This document shows positions 21,883-29,782 of a stretch of DNA of 32,975 nt, one piece after another (the stretch's first letter is position 1; the number at the start of each line of letters is the position of its first letter). Position numbers and translations under genes: made by a program. Below the pieces are notes generated by a model. The model was given only the letters and a program-made list of their open reading frames with translations, had not been told where the DNA came from and did not search any database. Origin of the DNA: Actinomycetota bacterium (GTDB taxonomy: Bacteria; Actinomycetota; Acidimicrobiia; IMCC26256; JACPCJ01); the NCBI GenBank assembly GCA_016179865.1, contig JACPCJ010000105.1, positions 1-32,975 on the forward strand, written 5' to 3'.

Positions 21883-22923
21883 TTACAGGAAGCCGATGGC
21901 GTGAGCGGCGGCATCCGCGCGGAATGCCTCGCTGCCACCCGAGCGCAGGCAGGTCTCGGTGAACTTGATTGCGTGCTCGTCGCCGGTCGCCACCGCGCGG
22001 TCCACCAGATCGTCACGGGCCAGGGTGACCGGCGGGTTGTCGACGGTCCGCGTGGGGTCCGCGTACGCCGCATAGAGCCCGGCGGTCGCCTGCCACGCGT
22101 ACTGCGTCGCGGCGGTCGCCCCCGTGCCGTCGAGGTGCGGAAGGAGCACGGCAACGGCGGACGGCCCGGTCACGGTGTGGACGAAGACGATCGTGCTCAG
22201 TGGGTCCACCATCTGCCGGCGAGCGACCCGGACGAACAGGTCGACGAGATCGGTTAGGTACGCGGCGGGGTTCTCCGGCGCGCCCGGGAGCCGGATCACG
22301 GGCTCGAAGTCCGCCACGCGCCCGACGGCGCCGAGGCCCTCCACGATCGAGACGGGCTGACCGCGTTCCTCGTCCGTGAGCACCCTCACCTCGGCGAGCG
22401 CATCCGCCGGACCGAGTGGGACGGAACCGGCGGCCGGTCGGCCCGGCAGGGCCTGGAACCCGGTCGCCCAGACCGCGAGGCCCTGGGCGAGCTCGGCCGT
22501 CCGGAGCTCGTTCACGTGGCCCTCGAGGGCGCGGATCGCGTGGGCGGTGCGGATGACGCCGTGGAAGGCGTCGGCGGCTACCCCCGGCAGGAGCCGGGGT
22601 GCCCACTGCCCCACGACGTTTGTCCATGGAGCCTCGGCCAGCGCGACCGAGAAGGTGGCGACCCAGTCGGGCAGTCGTGACTGGTTGCCGAGCGCCTCCA
22701 CCCACTCGTCACCGAGCTGGGCTCCGGGTGCGGGGCCCTCGGCCAGTCGGTCCCGGTACCCCTCGACCCACGGCAGGACGGCGTCGTCTCGCCCCAGGGC
22801 GACCAGGGCCTCGGCGGCCATGGGCCCGTGGTTGGAGAACCCGAACGGGGGGTACTCGGGGCCGGTTCCGGCGAGGATCTCCAGGGCCTCGTCGAGAACG
22901 CCGTCGCCGGTCGGGGGCGTCAC
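21883..22923 (-). CDS. Questin oxidase-like family protein
   Basis: This 346-aa protein has the motifs of the questin oxidase-like family (PF14027): GFSNHGPMAAEAL, ADAFHGVIRTAHA, the middle IVFVHTVTGPSA and the C-terminal DEHAIKFTETC. The conserved histidines probably form the active site. The fungal member cleaves an anthraquinone by Baeyer-Villiger-type oxidation without a visible flavin domain; bacterial members are mostly uncharacterised. The start is GTG 22923, 7 bp after the thioredoxin stop on the same strand, so it is the last gene of a DUF4395-thioredoxin operon. A role needing reduced thiols or NADPH is possible but is inference. Confidence 0.85.
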   Translation of the reverse strand: MTPPTGDGVLDEALEILAGTGPEYPPFGFSNHGPMAAEALVALGRDDAVLPWVEGYRDRLAEGPAPGAQLGDEWVEALGNQSRLPDWVATFSVALAEAPWTNVVGQWAPRLLPGVAADAFHGVIRTAHAIRALEGHVNELRTAELAQGLAVWATGFQALPGRPAAGSVPLGPADALAEVRVLTDEERGQPVSIVEGLGAVGRVADFEPVIRLPGAPENPAAYLTDLVDLFVRVARRQMVDPLSTIVFVHTVTGPSAVAVLLPHLDGTGATAATQYAWQATAGLYAAYADPTRTVDNPPVTLARDDLVDRAVATGDEHAIKFTETCLRSGGSEAFRADAAAHAIGFL

Positions 22924-22930
22924 GCCTGAG

Positions 22931-23308
22931 CTAGCGACGCACCGAGGCCAGCTGGTCGTCAGGGACGTTGCCCACGAAGCGGGCGTGGACCCGGCCGTTG
23001 GCGGCCGCGAAGAGGACGGTCGGAGCGGTGCGGACGTGGTAACGGCGGGCGAGGTCGGGCCGATCGGCCACGTCGATCTCGATGAGGTCGGCGGTGGGGT
23101 CGATGCGGGCGATGCGCTCCTTCACGGGCCCGCAGGTCGCGCAGTACTCGGTGGTGAAGACGACCCAGGTGGCGTTGGGCCCGGCGACGTCGCCGGGGAG
23201 GGGTGGAAGGTCGAGCGGGTTGACGTTGGCGTCGCGCCAGGCCCGGTATCGAGACGCCAGCACCCACACGGCCGCCCCGAGCGCCACCACGACGAGGAGG
23301 CGAGTCAT
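22931..23308 (-). CDS. Membrane-anchored thioredoxin-like protein
   Basis: The protein has 125 aa from ATG 23308, overlapping the DUF4395 stop (ATGA). An N-terminal helix (residues ~3-19, LLVVVALGAAVWVLA) anchors a thioredoxin domain with FTTEYCATCGPV, that is C56-Ala-Thr-C59 instead of CGPC, and TAPTVLF with the cis-proline. The redox pair is intact. CxTC-type motifs differ in redox potential from thioredoxin, so a reductant or isomerase role at the membrane is plausible. A longer open frame upstream is an artefact of high GC. Confidence 0.9.
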   Translation of the reverse strand: MTRLLVVVALGAAVWVLASRYRAWRDANVNPLDLPPLPGDVAGPNATWVVFTTEYCATCGPVKERIARIDPTADLIEIDVADRPDLARRYHVRTAPTVLFAAANGRVHARFVGNVPDDQLASVRR

Positions 23309-23823
23309 GGTGCGCTCTCCGAGTTCGTCGGGTCCGAGCCGGCCGCCGAGTTCGTCGGGACCGCCGGCACCGCCGGTTCCCAGCCGGTCGCCGATCGTTT
23401 TCTCCACCAGACGTAGGCCTCGCAGCCGACGCAGAGCCCGGTGACGGCCGCGAGCGCCGCCAGCGCGGCGACGATGAGCGCCAGGCCGTCGGCGAGGCCG
23501 GGGACGCCGCCAACCGCCGCCGCGGTCGCCAGGGCCAGGACTGCCGTCCCGATGGCGGCGGCGAACCGGGGCGGACGTGGATCTTCGATCACCTTCGGTG
23601 GCCCGAGCCGGGGTCGGATGACGTCGCGGAAGAGGCGCAGCAGCGGCCCGAGGTCGGAGCCTCCCAGGGCCGACAGCAGAAGGACGGCGGCGCCGGCCGG
23701 GTATACCCACCGGGCCTCGAAGACGAAGGCGGTGAGGAGGGCGGCCGCCACCGCCCCTTGGTTGAAGCGGGGTCCCCGAGCGTCGATCGGGTCGGGCTTC
23801 TGAGCGGTGGTCGGTGTGGTCAC
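23305..23823 (-). CDS. DUF4395 membrane protein
   Basis: The protein has 172 aa from GTG 23823, chosen over an upstream start at 23925 because TATGCT lies 6 nt before it and the family begins near IDARGPRFNQG. It has about four membrane helices, with VIRPRLGPPKVIEDPRPPRF between helix pairs and TGLCVGCEAYVWW near the end; the two cysteines (CVGC) may exchange electrons with the thioredoxin encoded next. DUF4395 genes are very often paired with thioredoxin genes in actinobacteria. The C-terminus is a Pro/Ser/Thr-rich tail. The stop overlaps the thioredoxin start by 4 nt. Confidence 0.88.
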   Translation of the reverse strand: MTTPTTAQKPDPIDARGPRFNQGAVAAALLTAFVFEARWVYPAGAAVLLLSALGGSDLGPLLRLFRDVIRPRLGPPKVIEDPRPPRFAAAIGTAVLALATAAAVGGVPGLADGLALIVAALAALAAVTGLCVGCEAYVWWRKRSATGWEPAVPAVPTNSAAGSDPTNSESAP

Positions 23824-23829
23824 GGCGCC

Positions 23830-23835
23830 AGCATA
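23830..23835 (-). promoter_or_regulatory. -10 box of the DUF4395-thioredoxin-questin oxidase operon
   Basis: On the minus strand TATGCT lies 6 nt before the GTG at 23823, leaderless type. The remaining gap to 24049 holds a short hairpin GGGTGG-AACC-CCACCC (24014-24029) in the leader of the AAA protease gene and no gene that I can see. Confidence 0.55.
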
Positions 23836-24049
23836 TACCCGACTCAATTGGTCGGGAATTCGGAGTCGATCCGGCCACGAACCGTGCCCGTGGATCACAC
23901 GCACGGTCGTTCGGGTCAAGGCCAACCGGCCGCGTGCCGAAGCAACGATTGAACGACGCTCCTGCCGGGCGTCGGTCGGGTCTCACGCGCCACACTGAGG
24001 GCCGACATGCAGGGGGTGGAACCCCACCCGCCGGAGAGGACAGGGGCGG

Positions 24050-25924
24050 ATGACCGAGGGCAACGAGCAGGTGGGTACCGCCGAGGGTGCGGCACGCCTC
24101 AGCCTGCTCGGCCAGGCCGACGTGCTCGCGTCCGCGGTGGCCGACGTGTCGGCGATCCGCGAGACGAGCCGCCTCCGTAGAGTCCGACACCTCCTGACCA
24201 TCCTCGGCGTCGTCGGTGGCTGGGTGGCCTGGCGCATGCTGAGCGGCGACCCGGTGCGACCGGGGATGCCCAACCTTCCGCCCGACGCCGGCACCTGGGC
24301 ACCGGCGGTGGTCCTCATCCTGATGCTGAGCGTGGTGCTCGTGGGCCCCTTCCTCTTCGCCGGGCGCTCTCCGCACGTGCTCTATCGCCCGAGTGAGATC
24401 GACATCTCGTTCGCCGACGTGAAGGGCATGGGGATCGTGCTCGACGAGGTCGTGAAGAGCCTCAACCTCTTCCTCGGCTTCAAGACCTTCCGGGAGCAGA
24501 TGGGCGGTACTCCCCGCCGGGCGCTGCTCTTCGAAGGCCCGCCGGGGACGGGAAAGACCTACATGGCCAAGGCCATGGCCCGCGAGGCGGGCGTCCCCTT
24601 CCTCTTCGTCTCGTCGAGCGCGTTCCAGTCGATGTACTACGGCCAGACCAACCGGAAGATCCGAAGCTTCTTCCGGTCCCTCCGCAAGGCCGCCCGCCAG
24701 GAGGGCGGGGCCATCGGCTTCATCGAGGAGATTGACGCCATCGGCGGCGCCCGCTCCAACATGAACTCCGTATCCGTGCATGACGGACCGCTCGGCAGCG
24801 AGCCGGCGAAGGCCACCACCGTGAACACAATGCGTTCCGAGGGCATCGCCGGCGTCGTCAACGAGTTGCTCATCCAGATGCAGAGCTTCGACGAGCCGAC
24901 GCTCGGCGGTCGGGTGAAAGGCTTCTTCGTCGACCGCGTGAACCGCTGGATGCCCGAGCACCGCCAGCTCCGCAAGAAGCCGCCTCAGGCCGCCAACGTG
25001 CTGGTCATCGGGGCCACCAACCGGGCCAGCGACCTCGACCCGGCTCTCCTCCGACCGGGTCGATTCGACCGCTCGATCCACTTCGACCTCCCCAGCCGGA
25101 AGGGCCGGCGGGAGATCATCGACTACTACCTGGGGCGCAAGGCCCACGTCGAGGACCTCGACCGCGAGGAGCGACGTGACCAGCTCGCCGCCATGACGTT
25201 CGGCTACTCGCCGGTGATGATCGAGCACCTCTTTGACGAGGGGCTGGTGTGGGCGCTGCGCGACGCGCGCTCGGCCATGGACTGGGCCGACGTCCAGCAG
25301 GCCAAGCTCACCGAGGAGATCGGCCTGAAGCAGCCCGTCGAGTACACGGAGGAGGAAAAGCGGATCATCGCCACCCACGAGTCGGGCCACGCCGTGGTCG
25401 CCTACCTCGTGGGGCGGGGCCGCAAGCTCGAAGTGCTCTCGATCATCAAGCGCAAGGAAGCCCTTGGCCTGCTTGCTCACTCCGAGTCAGAAGAGCGCTT
25501 CACCAAGACCCGGTCCGAGGTGTCGGCGATGATCAAGATCGCCATGGGCGGCATGGTCGCCGAGGAGCTGTCGTTTGGCGAGAGCGGCACCGGCCCGGCG
25601 GGCGACCTGGCCGCCGCCACCCGCACCGCCGCCGCCATGGTGGGGGCGTTCGGCATGGCCGGCTCGCTCATCTCGGTCGAAGCCGTCGAGCCGGGGATGA
25701 TCAGCGAGGGACTCGTGGCCAAGGTGCTGTCCAACGACATCATGCGCCGCTCCGTCGAGCAGATCCTGGAGAAGGCGAAGCAAGAGGTGCGCACGCTCCT
25801 CGACACCAACCGGCACCTGGTCGAAGCGCTCCGCGACGAGTTGCTCCGGCGGGAGGAGCTGGTCGGCGACGAGATCCTCGAGGTGGTCGAGAAGGCCAAG
25901 GCCCAGGGCGCCCCCGTAGCCTAG
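24050..25924 (+). CDS. FtsH-like membrane AAA+ zinc metalloprotease, divergent
   Basis: This 624-aa protein has two N-terminal membrane helices (~44-62 and ~84-106) without the usual periplasmic domain between them. The AAA+ module has Walker A GPPGTGKT (163-170), Walker B IGFIEEIDAIG, with E226-E227 where FtsH has Asp-Glu, an enlarged segment of ~45 extra residues after it, sensor GATNRASDLDPALLRPGRFDR and arginine fingers. The peptidase domain has HESGH (H443, E444, H447) and the third zinc ligand D519 (GPAGDLAAAT). It would unfold and degrade membrane proteins as a hexamer. Two features set it apart from housekeeping FtsH: the pore segment MYYGQT and the Walker B change. The ribosome site is GAGAGGA. 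Confidence 0.88.
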   Translation: MTEGNEQVGTAEGAARLSLLGQADVLASAVADVSAIRETSRLRRVRHLLTILGVVGGWVAWRMLSGDPVRPGMPNLPPDAGTWAPAVVLILMLSVVLVGPFLFAGRSPHVLYRPSEIDISFADVKGMGIVLDEVVKSLNLFLGFKTFREQMGGTPRRALLFEGPPGTGKTYMAKAMAREAGVPFLFVSSSAFQSMYYGQTNRKIRSFFRSLRKAARQEGGAIGFIEEIDAIGGARSNMNSVSVHDGPLGSEPAKATTVNTMRSEGIAGVVNELLIQMQSFDEPTLGGRVKGFFVDRVNRWMPEHRQLRKKPPQAANVLVIGATNRASDLDPALLRPGRFDRSIHFDLPSRKGRREIIDYYLGRKAHVEDLDREERRDQLAAMTFGYSPVMIEHLFDEGLVWALRDARSAMDWADVQQAKLTEEIGLKQPVEYTEEEKRIIATHESGHAVVAYLVGRGRKLEVLSIIKRKEALGLLAHSESEERFTKTRSEVSAMIKIAMGGMVAEELSFGESGTGPAGDLAAATRTAAAMVGAFGMAGSLISVEAVEPGMISEGLVAKVLSNDIMRRSVEQILEKAKQEVRTLLDTNRHLVEALRDELLRREELVGDEILEVVEKAKAQGAPVA

Positions 25925-25982
25925 ATGAGTGATTTCGAAGGGGCGCTGGCGCGGATCGCCTAGGCCATGGGCGTCGCTGACA

Positions 25983-26046
25983 AGGACGCAGCCCGAAGGC
26001 GCAGCCTCAAGCTGCGGCGAGGGCGAGGACGCAGCCGAAGGCGCAG
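25983..26046 (+). repeat. Direct repeat pair in the gap after the AAA protease gene
   Basis: A 21-22-nt unit beginning AGGACGCAGCC and ending GAAGGCGCAG occurs at 25983-26004 and 26026-26046, differing by one C. Between them is a CGCAGC/GCTGCG hairpin (26000-26016), and GCTGAC/GTCAGC (25976-25981, 26046-26051) flanks the pair. I see no gene in the gap 25925-26134. Confidence 0.5.
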
Positions 26047-26099
26047 TCAGCGGCGCGCATGACCGGCGAGACGTCAGCGAGCCCTTCGAGATCCCTCAT

Positions 26100-26145
26100 C
26101 TAAAGGTCACGAACCGGTGCTGGGACGGGGGTACGTGACCTTTAG
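26100..26145. repeat. 12-bp perfect inverted repeat at the ABC exporter start
   Basis: CTAAAGGTCACG (26100-26111) and its exact complement (26134-26145) are separated by 22 bp. The right arm contains the GTG proposed as the start of the first ABC gene, so the structure could hide the start or bind a regulator. Confidence 0.5.
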
Positions 26146-27961
26146 GAGCGCGCGCGGAAGCGGCTGGCGTCTGATGGGGGAGGCGCTCTCGCCCTACCGG
26201 TCCGTTGTCATCCTCGGTTCCCTCTTCGCAGCCACGTGGACGGCCGCCAAGGTGGCGGTGCCGTCGATCGTTCGGGTGATCATCGACCGGGGCATCGTGC
26301 CCGGCGATTCGGGCGCCCTCGCGCTCGGGGCTGCCGTCCTCATCGGGGCGGGGGTGGCCCAGGCCGTGAGCACCGGCCTGCGCCGCTACCTGGCCTTCAA
26401 GGTGTCGCTGCGGGTCGAGGCCGACCTGCGGGCCCGGCTGTTCGCCCACGTCCAGCGCTTGCACTTCGGCTTCCACGACCGCACCCAGACCGGCGAGCTG
26501 ATGAGCCGGGCCAACACCGACCTCCAGCAGATCCAGTTCTTCCTCGTGTTCATCCCCATCACGCTGGCCAACCTGCTGACGGTGGCCTCGGTCGCCGTGG
26601 TGCTGCTCCTCACGAACGTGCGCCTGGCGCTCCTGGCGCTGGCGGCCCTCCCCTTCCTCAACCTCGGCGCCGCGTGGTTTTCGAGGCAACTCCACCCCGT
26701 CGTGCTTGCCCTCCAGGAGCGGCTGGCGGGGGTGGCGTCCGTGGTCGAGGAAACGGTGGCGGGGATCCGGGTCGTGAAGGGCTTCGGGGCCGAGGGCCTC
26801 CAGCAGCGCCAGCTCGACGCCGCCGCCGAGGCGGTCTACCGGGAGTCGATGGCCGCCGCCCGCCTCCGCGCCGCCTTCCTTCCCTTCCTCGACCTCCTCC
26901 CCACCCTCGGGCTGGTGGCCATCGTGTGGCTCGGCGGCCACGAGGTGCTCGCCGGGCGCCTCTCGGTTGGTGAGCTGGTGCAGTTCAACGCCTACGTCCT
27001 CATGTTGATCTGGCCCCTGCGCATGGTCGGCATGCTGGTGGCCCAGACGGCGCGGTCGGCAGCGTCGGCGGCCCGGGTGGCCGAGATCTTGGAAACCGAG
27101 CCCGCCGTCACCGACCCGTCCGACCCGTTGGCGCTGCCCGACGGAGGTGGCCCCAGCGGCCAAGAGCGGGGGATGGGCGCCGTCCGGTTCGAAGCCGTCG
27201 CCTTCTCCTACGGGTCGGGTGGCGCCGCCGTGCTGGACGGGTTCGATCTCGACGTGGCTCCGGGCGAGGCCGTGGCGCTCGTCGGCCCGACCGGCTGCGG
27301 GAAGACGACGGTTGCGCGGCTGCTGCCGCGCTTCTATGACGTGACGGGGGGGCGGGTGCTCCTCGATGGCGTCGACGTCCGCCGGCTGGCCCTCGCCGAC
27401 CTACGCCGGGCGGTCGGGTTGGTCTTCGAGGACACGTTCCTCTTCTCCGACACGGTGGCGGCCAACATCGCCTTTGCCCACCCCGGCGCCGCCCGCGAGA
27501 CGATCCAGCGCGCGGCCGAACTGGCGGGCGCGGCCGAGTTCATCGAGGAGCTCCCGAACGGGTACGACACCCAGCTGGGCGAGCGGGGCTTTTCGCTGTC
27601 GGGTGGCCAACGCCAGCGGCTGGCCATCGCCCGAGCGATCCTGGCCGACCCCCGGGTGCTGATCCTCGACGACGCCACTTCGTCGGTCGACCCGACGAAG
27701 GAACACGAGATCCGTGGAGCCCTCGCCGAGGTCATGGCCGGCCGGACCACCATCGTCATCGCCCACCGCCCGGCGACCATCGCCCTCGCCGATCACGTCG
27801 TGCTGCTCGACCACGGCCGCGTGGTGGACGTGGGGACCCACGCCGAGTTGGTGGCTCGTTCTGCCCGCTACCGGGAGGTCCTCGCCGAGGCCGAGCGTCG
27901 CGACGAGGCCGAGCGGTCCCTCGCCGCCGCCGACGAAGACCGGGTGGGGGCCGGGTCGTGA
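26135..27961 (+). CDS. ABC exporter subunit A, heterodimer, degenerate catalytic site
   Basis: The protein has about 608 aa from GTG 26135; GTG 26117 or ATG 26174 are also possible. A six-helix transmembrane domain (~20-325) with FHDRTQTGELMSRANTD precedes an ATPase with Walker A GPTGCGKTT, Q-loop VFEDTFLFSD (Glu instead of Gln), signature LSGGQRQR, Walker B VLILDDATSSVD and H-loop IAHRPA. The second acidic residue of Walker B is Asp in place of the catalytic Glu, as in the first subunit of heterodimeric exporters such as TM287/288. It overlaps subunit B by 4 nt (GTGA). The substrate is unknown. It probably works only together with subunit B. Confidence 0.92.
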   Translation: MTFRSARGSGWRLMGEALSPYRSVVILGSLFAATWTAAKVAVPSIVRVIIDRGIVPGDSGALALGAAVLIGAGVAQAVSTGLRRYLAFKVSLRVEADLRARLFAHVQRLHFGFHDRTQTGELMSRANTDLQQIQFFLVFIPITLANLLTVASVAVVLLLTNVRLALLALAALPFLNLGAAWFSRQLHPVVLALQERLAGVASVVEETVAGIRVVKGFGAEGLQQRQLDAAAEAVYRESMAAARLRAAFLPFLDLLPTLGLVAIVWLGGHEVLAGRLSVGELVQFNAYVLMLIWPLRMVGMLVAQTARSAASAARVAEILETEPAVTDPSDPLALPDGGGPSGQERGMGAVRFEAVAFSYGSGGAAVLDGFDLDVAPGEAVALVGPTGCGKTTVARLLPRFYDVTGGRVLLDGVDVRRLALADLRRAVGLVFEDTFLFSDTVAANIAFAHPGAARETIQRAAELAGAAEFIEELPNGYDTQLGERGFSLSGGQRQRLAIARAILADPRVLILDDATSSVDPTKEHEIRGALAEVMAGRTTIVIAHRPATIALADHVVLLDHGRVVDVGTHAELVARSARYREVLAEAERRDEAERSLAAADEDRVGAGS

Positions 27962-29769
27962 GGGGCGTCGGCCGGGGGACGGGCCAAATCGTCGACGCCG
28001 TCGAGGAGGCGCTCTCGCCGGAGGAGGCTCGACGGGTCATCCGGCGGACCTTCCGCATGCTCCGCCCGTACCGCGGTCGGGTCGCCCTCGCCGCCGCGCT
28101 CCTGGTGGTCCAGACCGTCGCCGTCCTCGCCGGACCGGCCTTCTTGCGCTACGGGATCGATCACGGGATCGCCCGGCGTGACCTCGGGGCGATCGACCGC
28201 GCGGGGCTGGCCTTCTTGATCACCGTCCTCGTCGGCTTCGTGGTGAGCCGGGCCGTGATCCGGACCGTGGCTCGCGTCGGAGAGTCGTTCCTGCGCGACC
28301 TCCGCGGGCGGGTGTTCCGCCACCTCACGACGCTGTCGCTCGACTTCTACGACCGCGAGAAGGCGGGCGTCGTCGTCTCGCGCATGACCTCCGACATTGA
28401 CGCCCTGCAAGAGCTGGTGCAGCAGGGGCTCGTGCTCTTCGTCGTCAACGGCCTGCTCTTTGTGGGGGCCGTGGTGGTGCTAATGGCCATGAGCCCGGTG
28501 CTCGCCCTCATCACACTGGCCGCCGTGCCCCCGGTCGTGCTCGTCTCCCGCTGGTTTCGCCGGGAATCGAACCAGGCCTACCTCGACCTGCGCGACCGCA
28601 TCGGCGACACGCTCAGCTCTCTCCAGGAGGGGCTCTCGGGGGTGCGGGTCGTGCAGGCCTTCGCCCAGGAACGGGGCCAGATCTCCCGCTTCCGGTCGGC
28701 GAGCGACGCCCAGTACGCGGCCCACCTCCACACCATCAGCCTCCAAGCCCGGTTCTTCCCGGCCATCGAGTTCGCGGGGGTGGCGGCGAGCGTCGTCGTG
28801 CTCGTGGCCGGGGGCCTCATGGTGCGAAGCGACGCCGTCACGGTCGGCACGGTGGCGGCGTTCGTGCTCTACCTCAACAACCTCTTCGAGCCCATCAACC
28901 AGCTCAGCCAGCTCTTCAGCACCGTGCAGGCCGCCGCCGCTGCCCTCCACAAGCTCTACGGCCTCCTCGACGAGCGGCCGGTGGTGGCCGAACGCCCCGG
29001 CGCCTACGACCTCGCGCCCGGAGGCGACCTCACCGTCGACGGCGTCACGTTCGGCTACGGCGGGGCACCCGTGCTGCACGACGTGTCGGTGGAGGTGCGC
29101 TCGGGTGAGCGGGTGGCGCTCGTGGGGCCGACGGGGGCCGGGAAGTCGACGCTGGCGAAGCTCATGGCCCGGCTCTACGACCCCGACGCCGGGGCGGTGC
29201 GCTTCGGCACGACGGCCCTTCCCGACGCCACCCTGGCGTCGCTGCGGGAGCGGATCGTCGTGGTGCCCCAGGAGGGATTTCTGTTCAACGGCACCATCCG
29301 CGACAACGTCGCCGTAGGAAGGCCCGATGCCTCCGACGCCGAGATCGTGGCGGCGCTGGAGCGGTTGGGGTTGGCGGACCGGTTCCAGAGCCTTCCGGAA
29401 GGCCTCGAGACCGAAGTGCGTGAGCGTGGCTCGCGGCTGTCGGCAGGGGAGCGACAGCTGGTTTCGCTCGCCCGCGCCGCCCTGGCCGACCCGGCCGTCC
29501 TCGTGCTCGACGAGGCGACCTCGAACCTCGACCCGGGCACCGAGCTCGCCGTTGAAGCCGCCATGGCCGAGCTGATGCGGGGCCGGACCGTGGTGGTCAT
29601 CGCCCACCGCCTGTCGACGGCCCGGCGGGCCGACCGGGTGGTGGTCGTCGACGAAGGCCGGGTCGTCGAGGAGGGGACGCACGCCGAGCTCATGGCCCGT
29701 CAGGGCTCGTACGCGGCCCTGTATGCGTCGTGGTCGCAAGAGCCCGGTGCGGCCACCGCCGACCCCTAA
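27958..29769 (+). CDS. ABC exporter subunit B, heterodimer, catalytic subunit
   Basis: The protein has 603 aa from GTG 27958, overlapping the stop of subunit A. A six-helix membrane domain (FYDREKAGVVVSRMTSD) precedes an ATPase with Walker A GPTGAGKST, Q-loop VVPQEGFLFNG, signature LSAGERQL, Walker B VLVLDEATSNLD with the catalytic Glu, and IAHRLS. Its own signature is altered (LSAGE) and would face the Asp-bearing Walker B of subunit A. The consensus site is formed by its own Walker motifs plus the LSGGQ of subunit A. This asymmetry is the known pattern of heterodimeric exporters. It is followed at once by a broken M48 protease gene. Confidence 0.93.
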   Translation: MRGVGRGTGQIVDAVEEALSPEEARRVIRRTFRMLRPYRGRVALAAALLVVQTVAVLAGPAFLRYGIDHGIARRDLGAIDRAGLAFLITVLVGFVVSRAVIRTVARVGESFLRDLRGRVFRHLTTLSLDFYDREKAGVVVSRMTSDIDALQELVQQGLVLFVVNGLLFVGAVVVLMAMSPVLALITLAAVPPVVLVSRWFRRESNQAYLDLRDRIGDTLSSLQEGLSGVRVVQAFAQERGQISRFRSASDAQYAAHLHTISLQARFFPAIEFAGVAASVVVLVAGGLMVRSDAVTVGTVAAFVLYLNNLFEPINQLSQLFSTVQAAAAALHKLYGLLDERPVVAERPGAYDLAPGGDLTVDGVTFGYGGAPVLHDVSVEVRSGERVALVGPTGAGKSTLAKLMARLYDPDAGAVRFGTTALPDATLASLRERIVVVPQEGFLFNGTIRDNVAVGRPDASDAEIVAALERLGLADRFQSLPEGLETEVRERGSRLSAGERQLVSLARAALADPAVLVLDEATSNLDPGTELAVEAAMAELMRGRTVVVIAHRLSTARRADRVVVVDEGRVVEEGTHAELMARQGSYAALYASWSQEPGAATADP

Positions 29770-29772
29770 CCT
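29767..29772 (+). promoter_or_regulatory. -10-like box before the broken M48 gene
   Basis: TAACCT overlaps the TAA stop of subunit B and lies 10 nt before the GTG at 29783. It matches the near-start box pattern, but the spacing is the longest of the set. Confidence 0.35.
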
Positions 29773-29782
29773 GCCCGGCTCA

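Noticed and set aside
23824-23925. Longer start for the DUF4395 protein at 23925
   Set aside because: The extra 34 residues do not fit the family, and a -10 box lies inside them, 6 nt before GTG 23823.
22931-25480. Minus-strand frame of 849 codons across the FtsH-like gene
   Set aside because: Only the last 125 codons (22931-23308) look like a protein. The rest is antisense to a well-supported gene, with low-complexity His/Glu/Gly text typical of high-GC shadow frames.
25925-26062. Tiny frames MSDFEGALARIA and an Arg-rich 31-codon frame after the AAA protease
   Set aside because: They are very short, interrupted by a stop, built from a direct repeat, and have no ribosome site.
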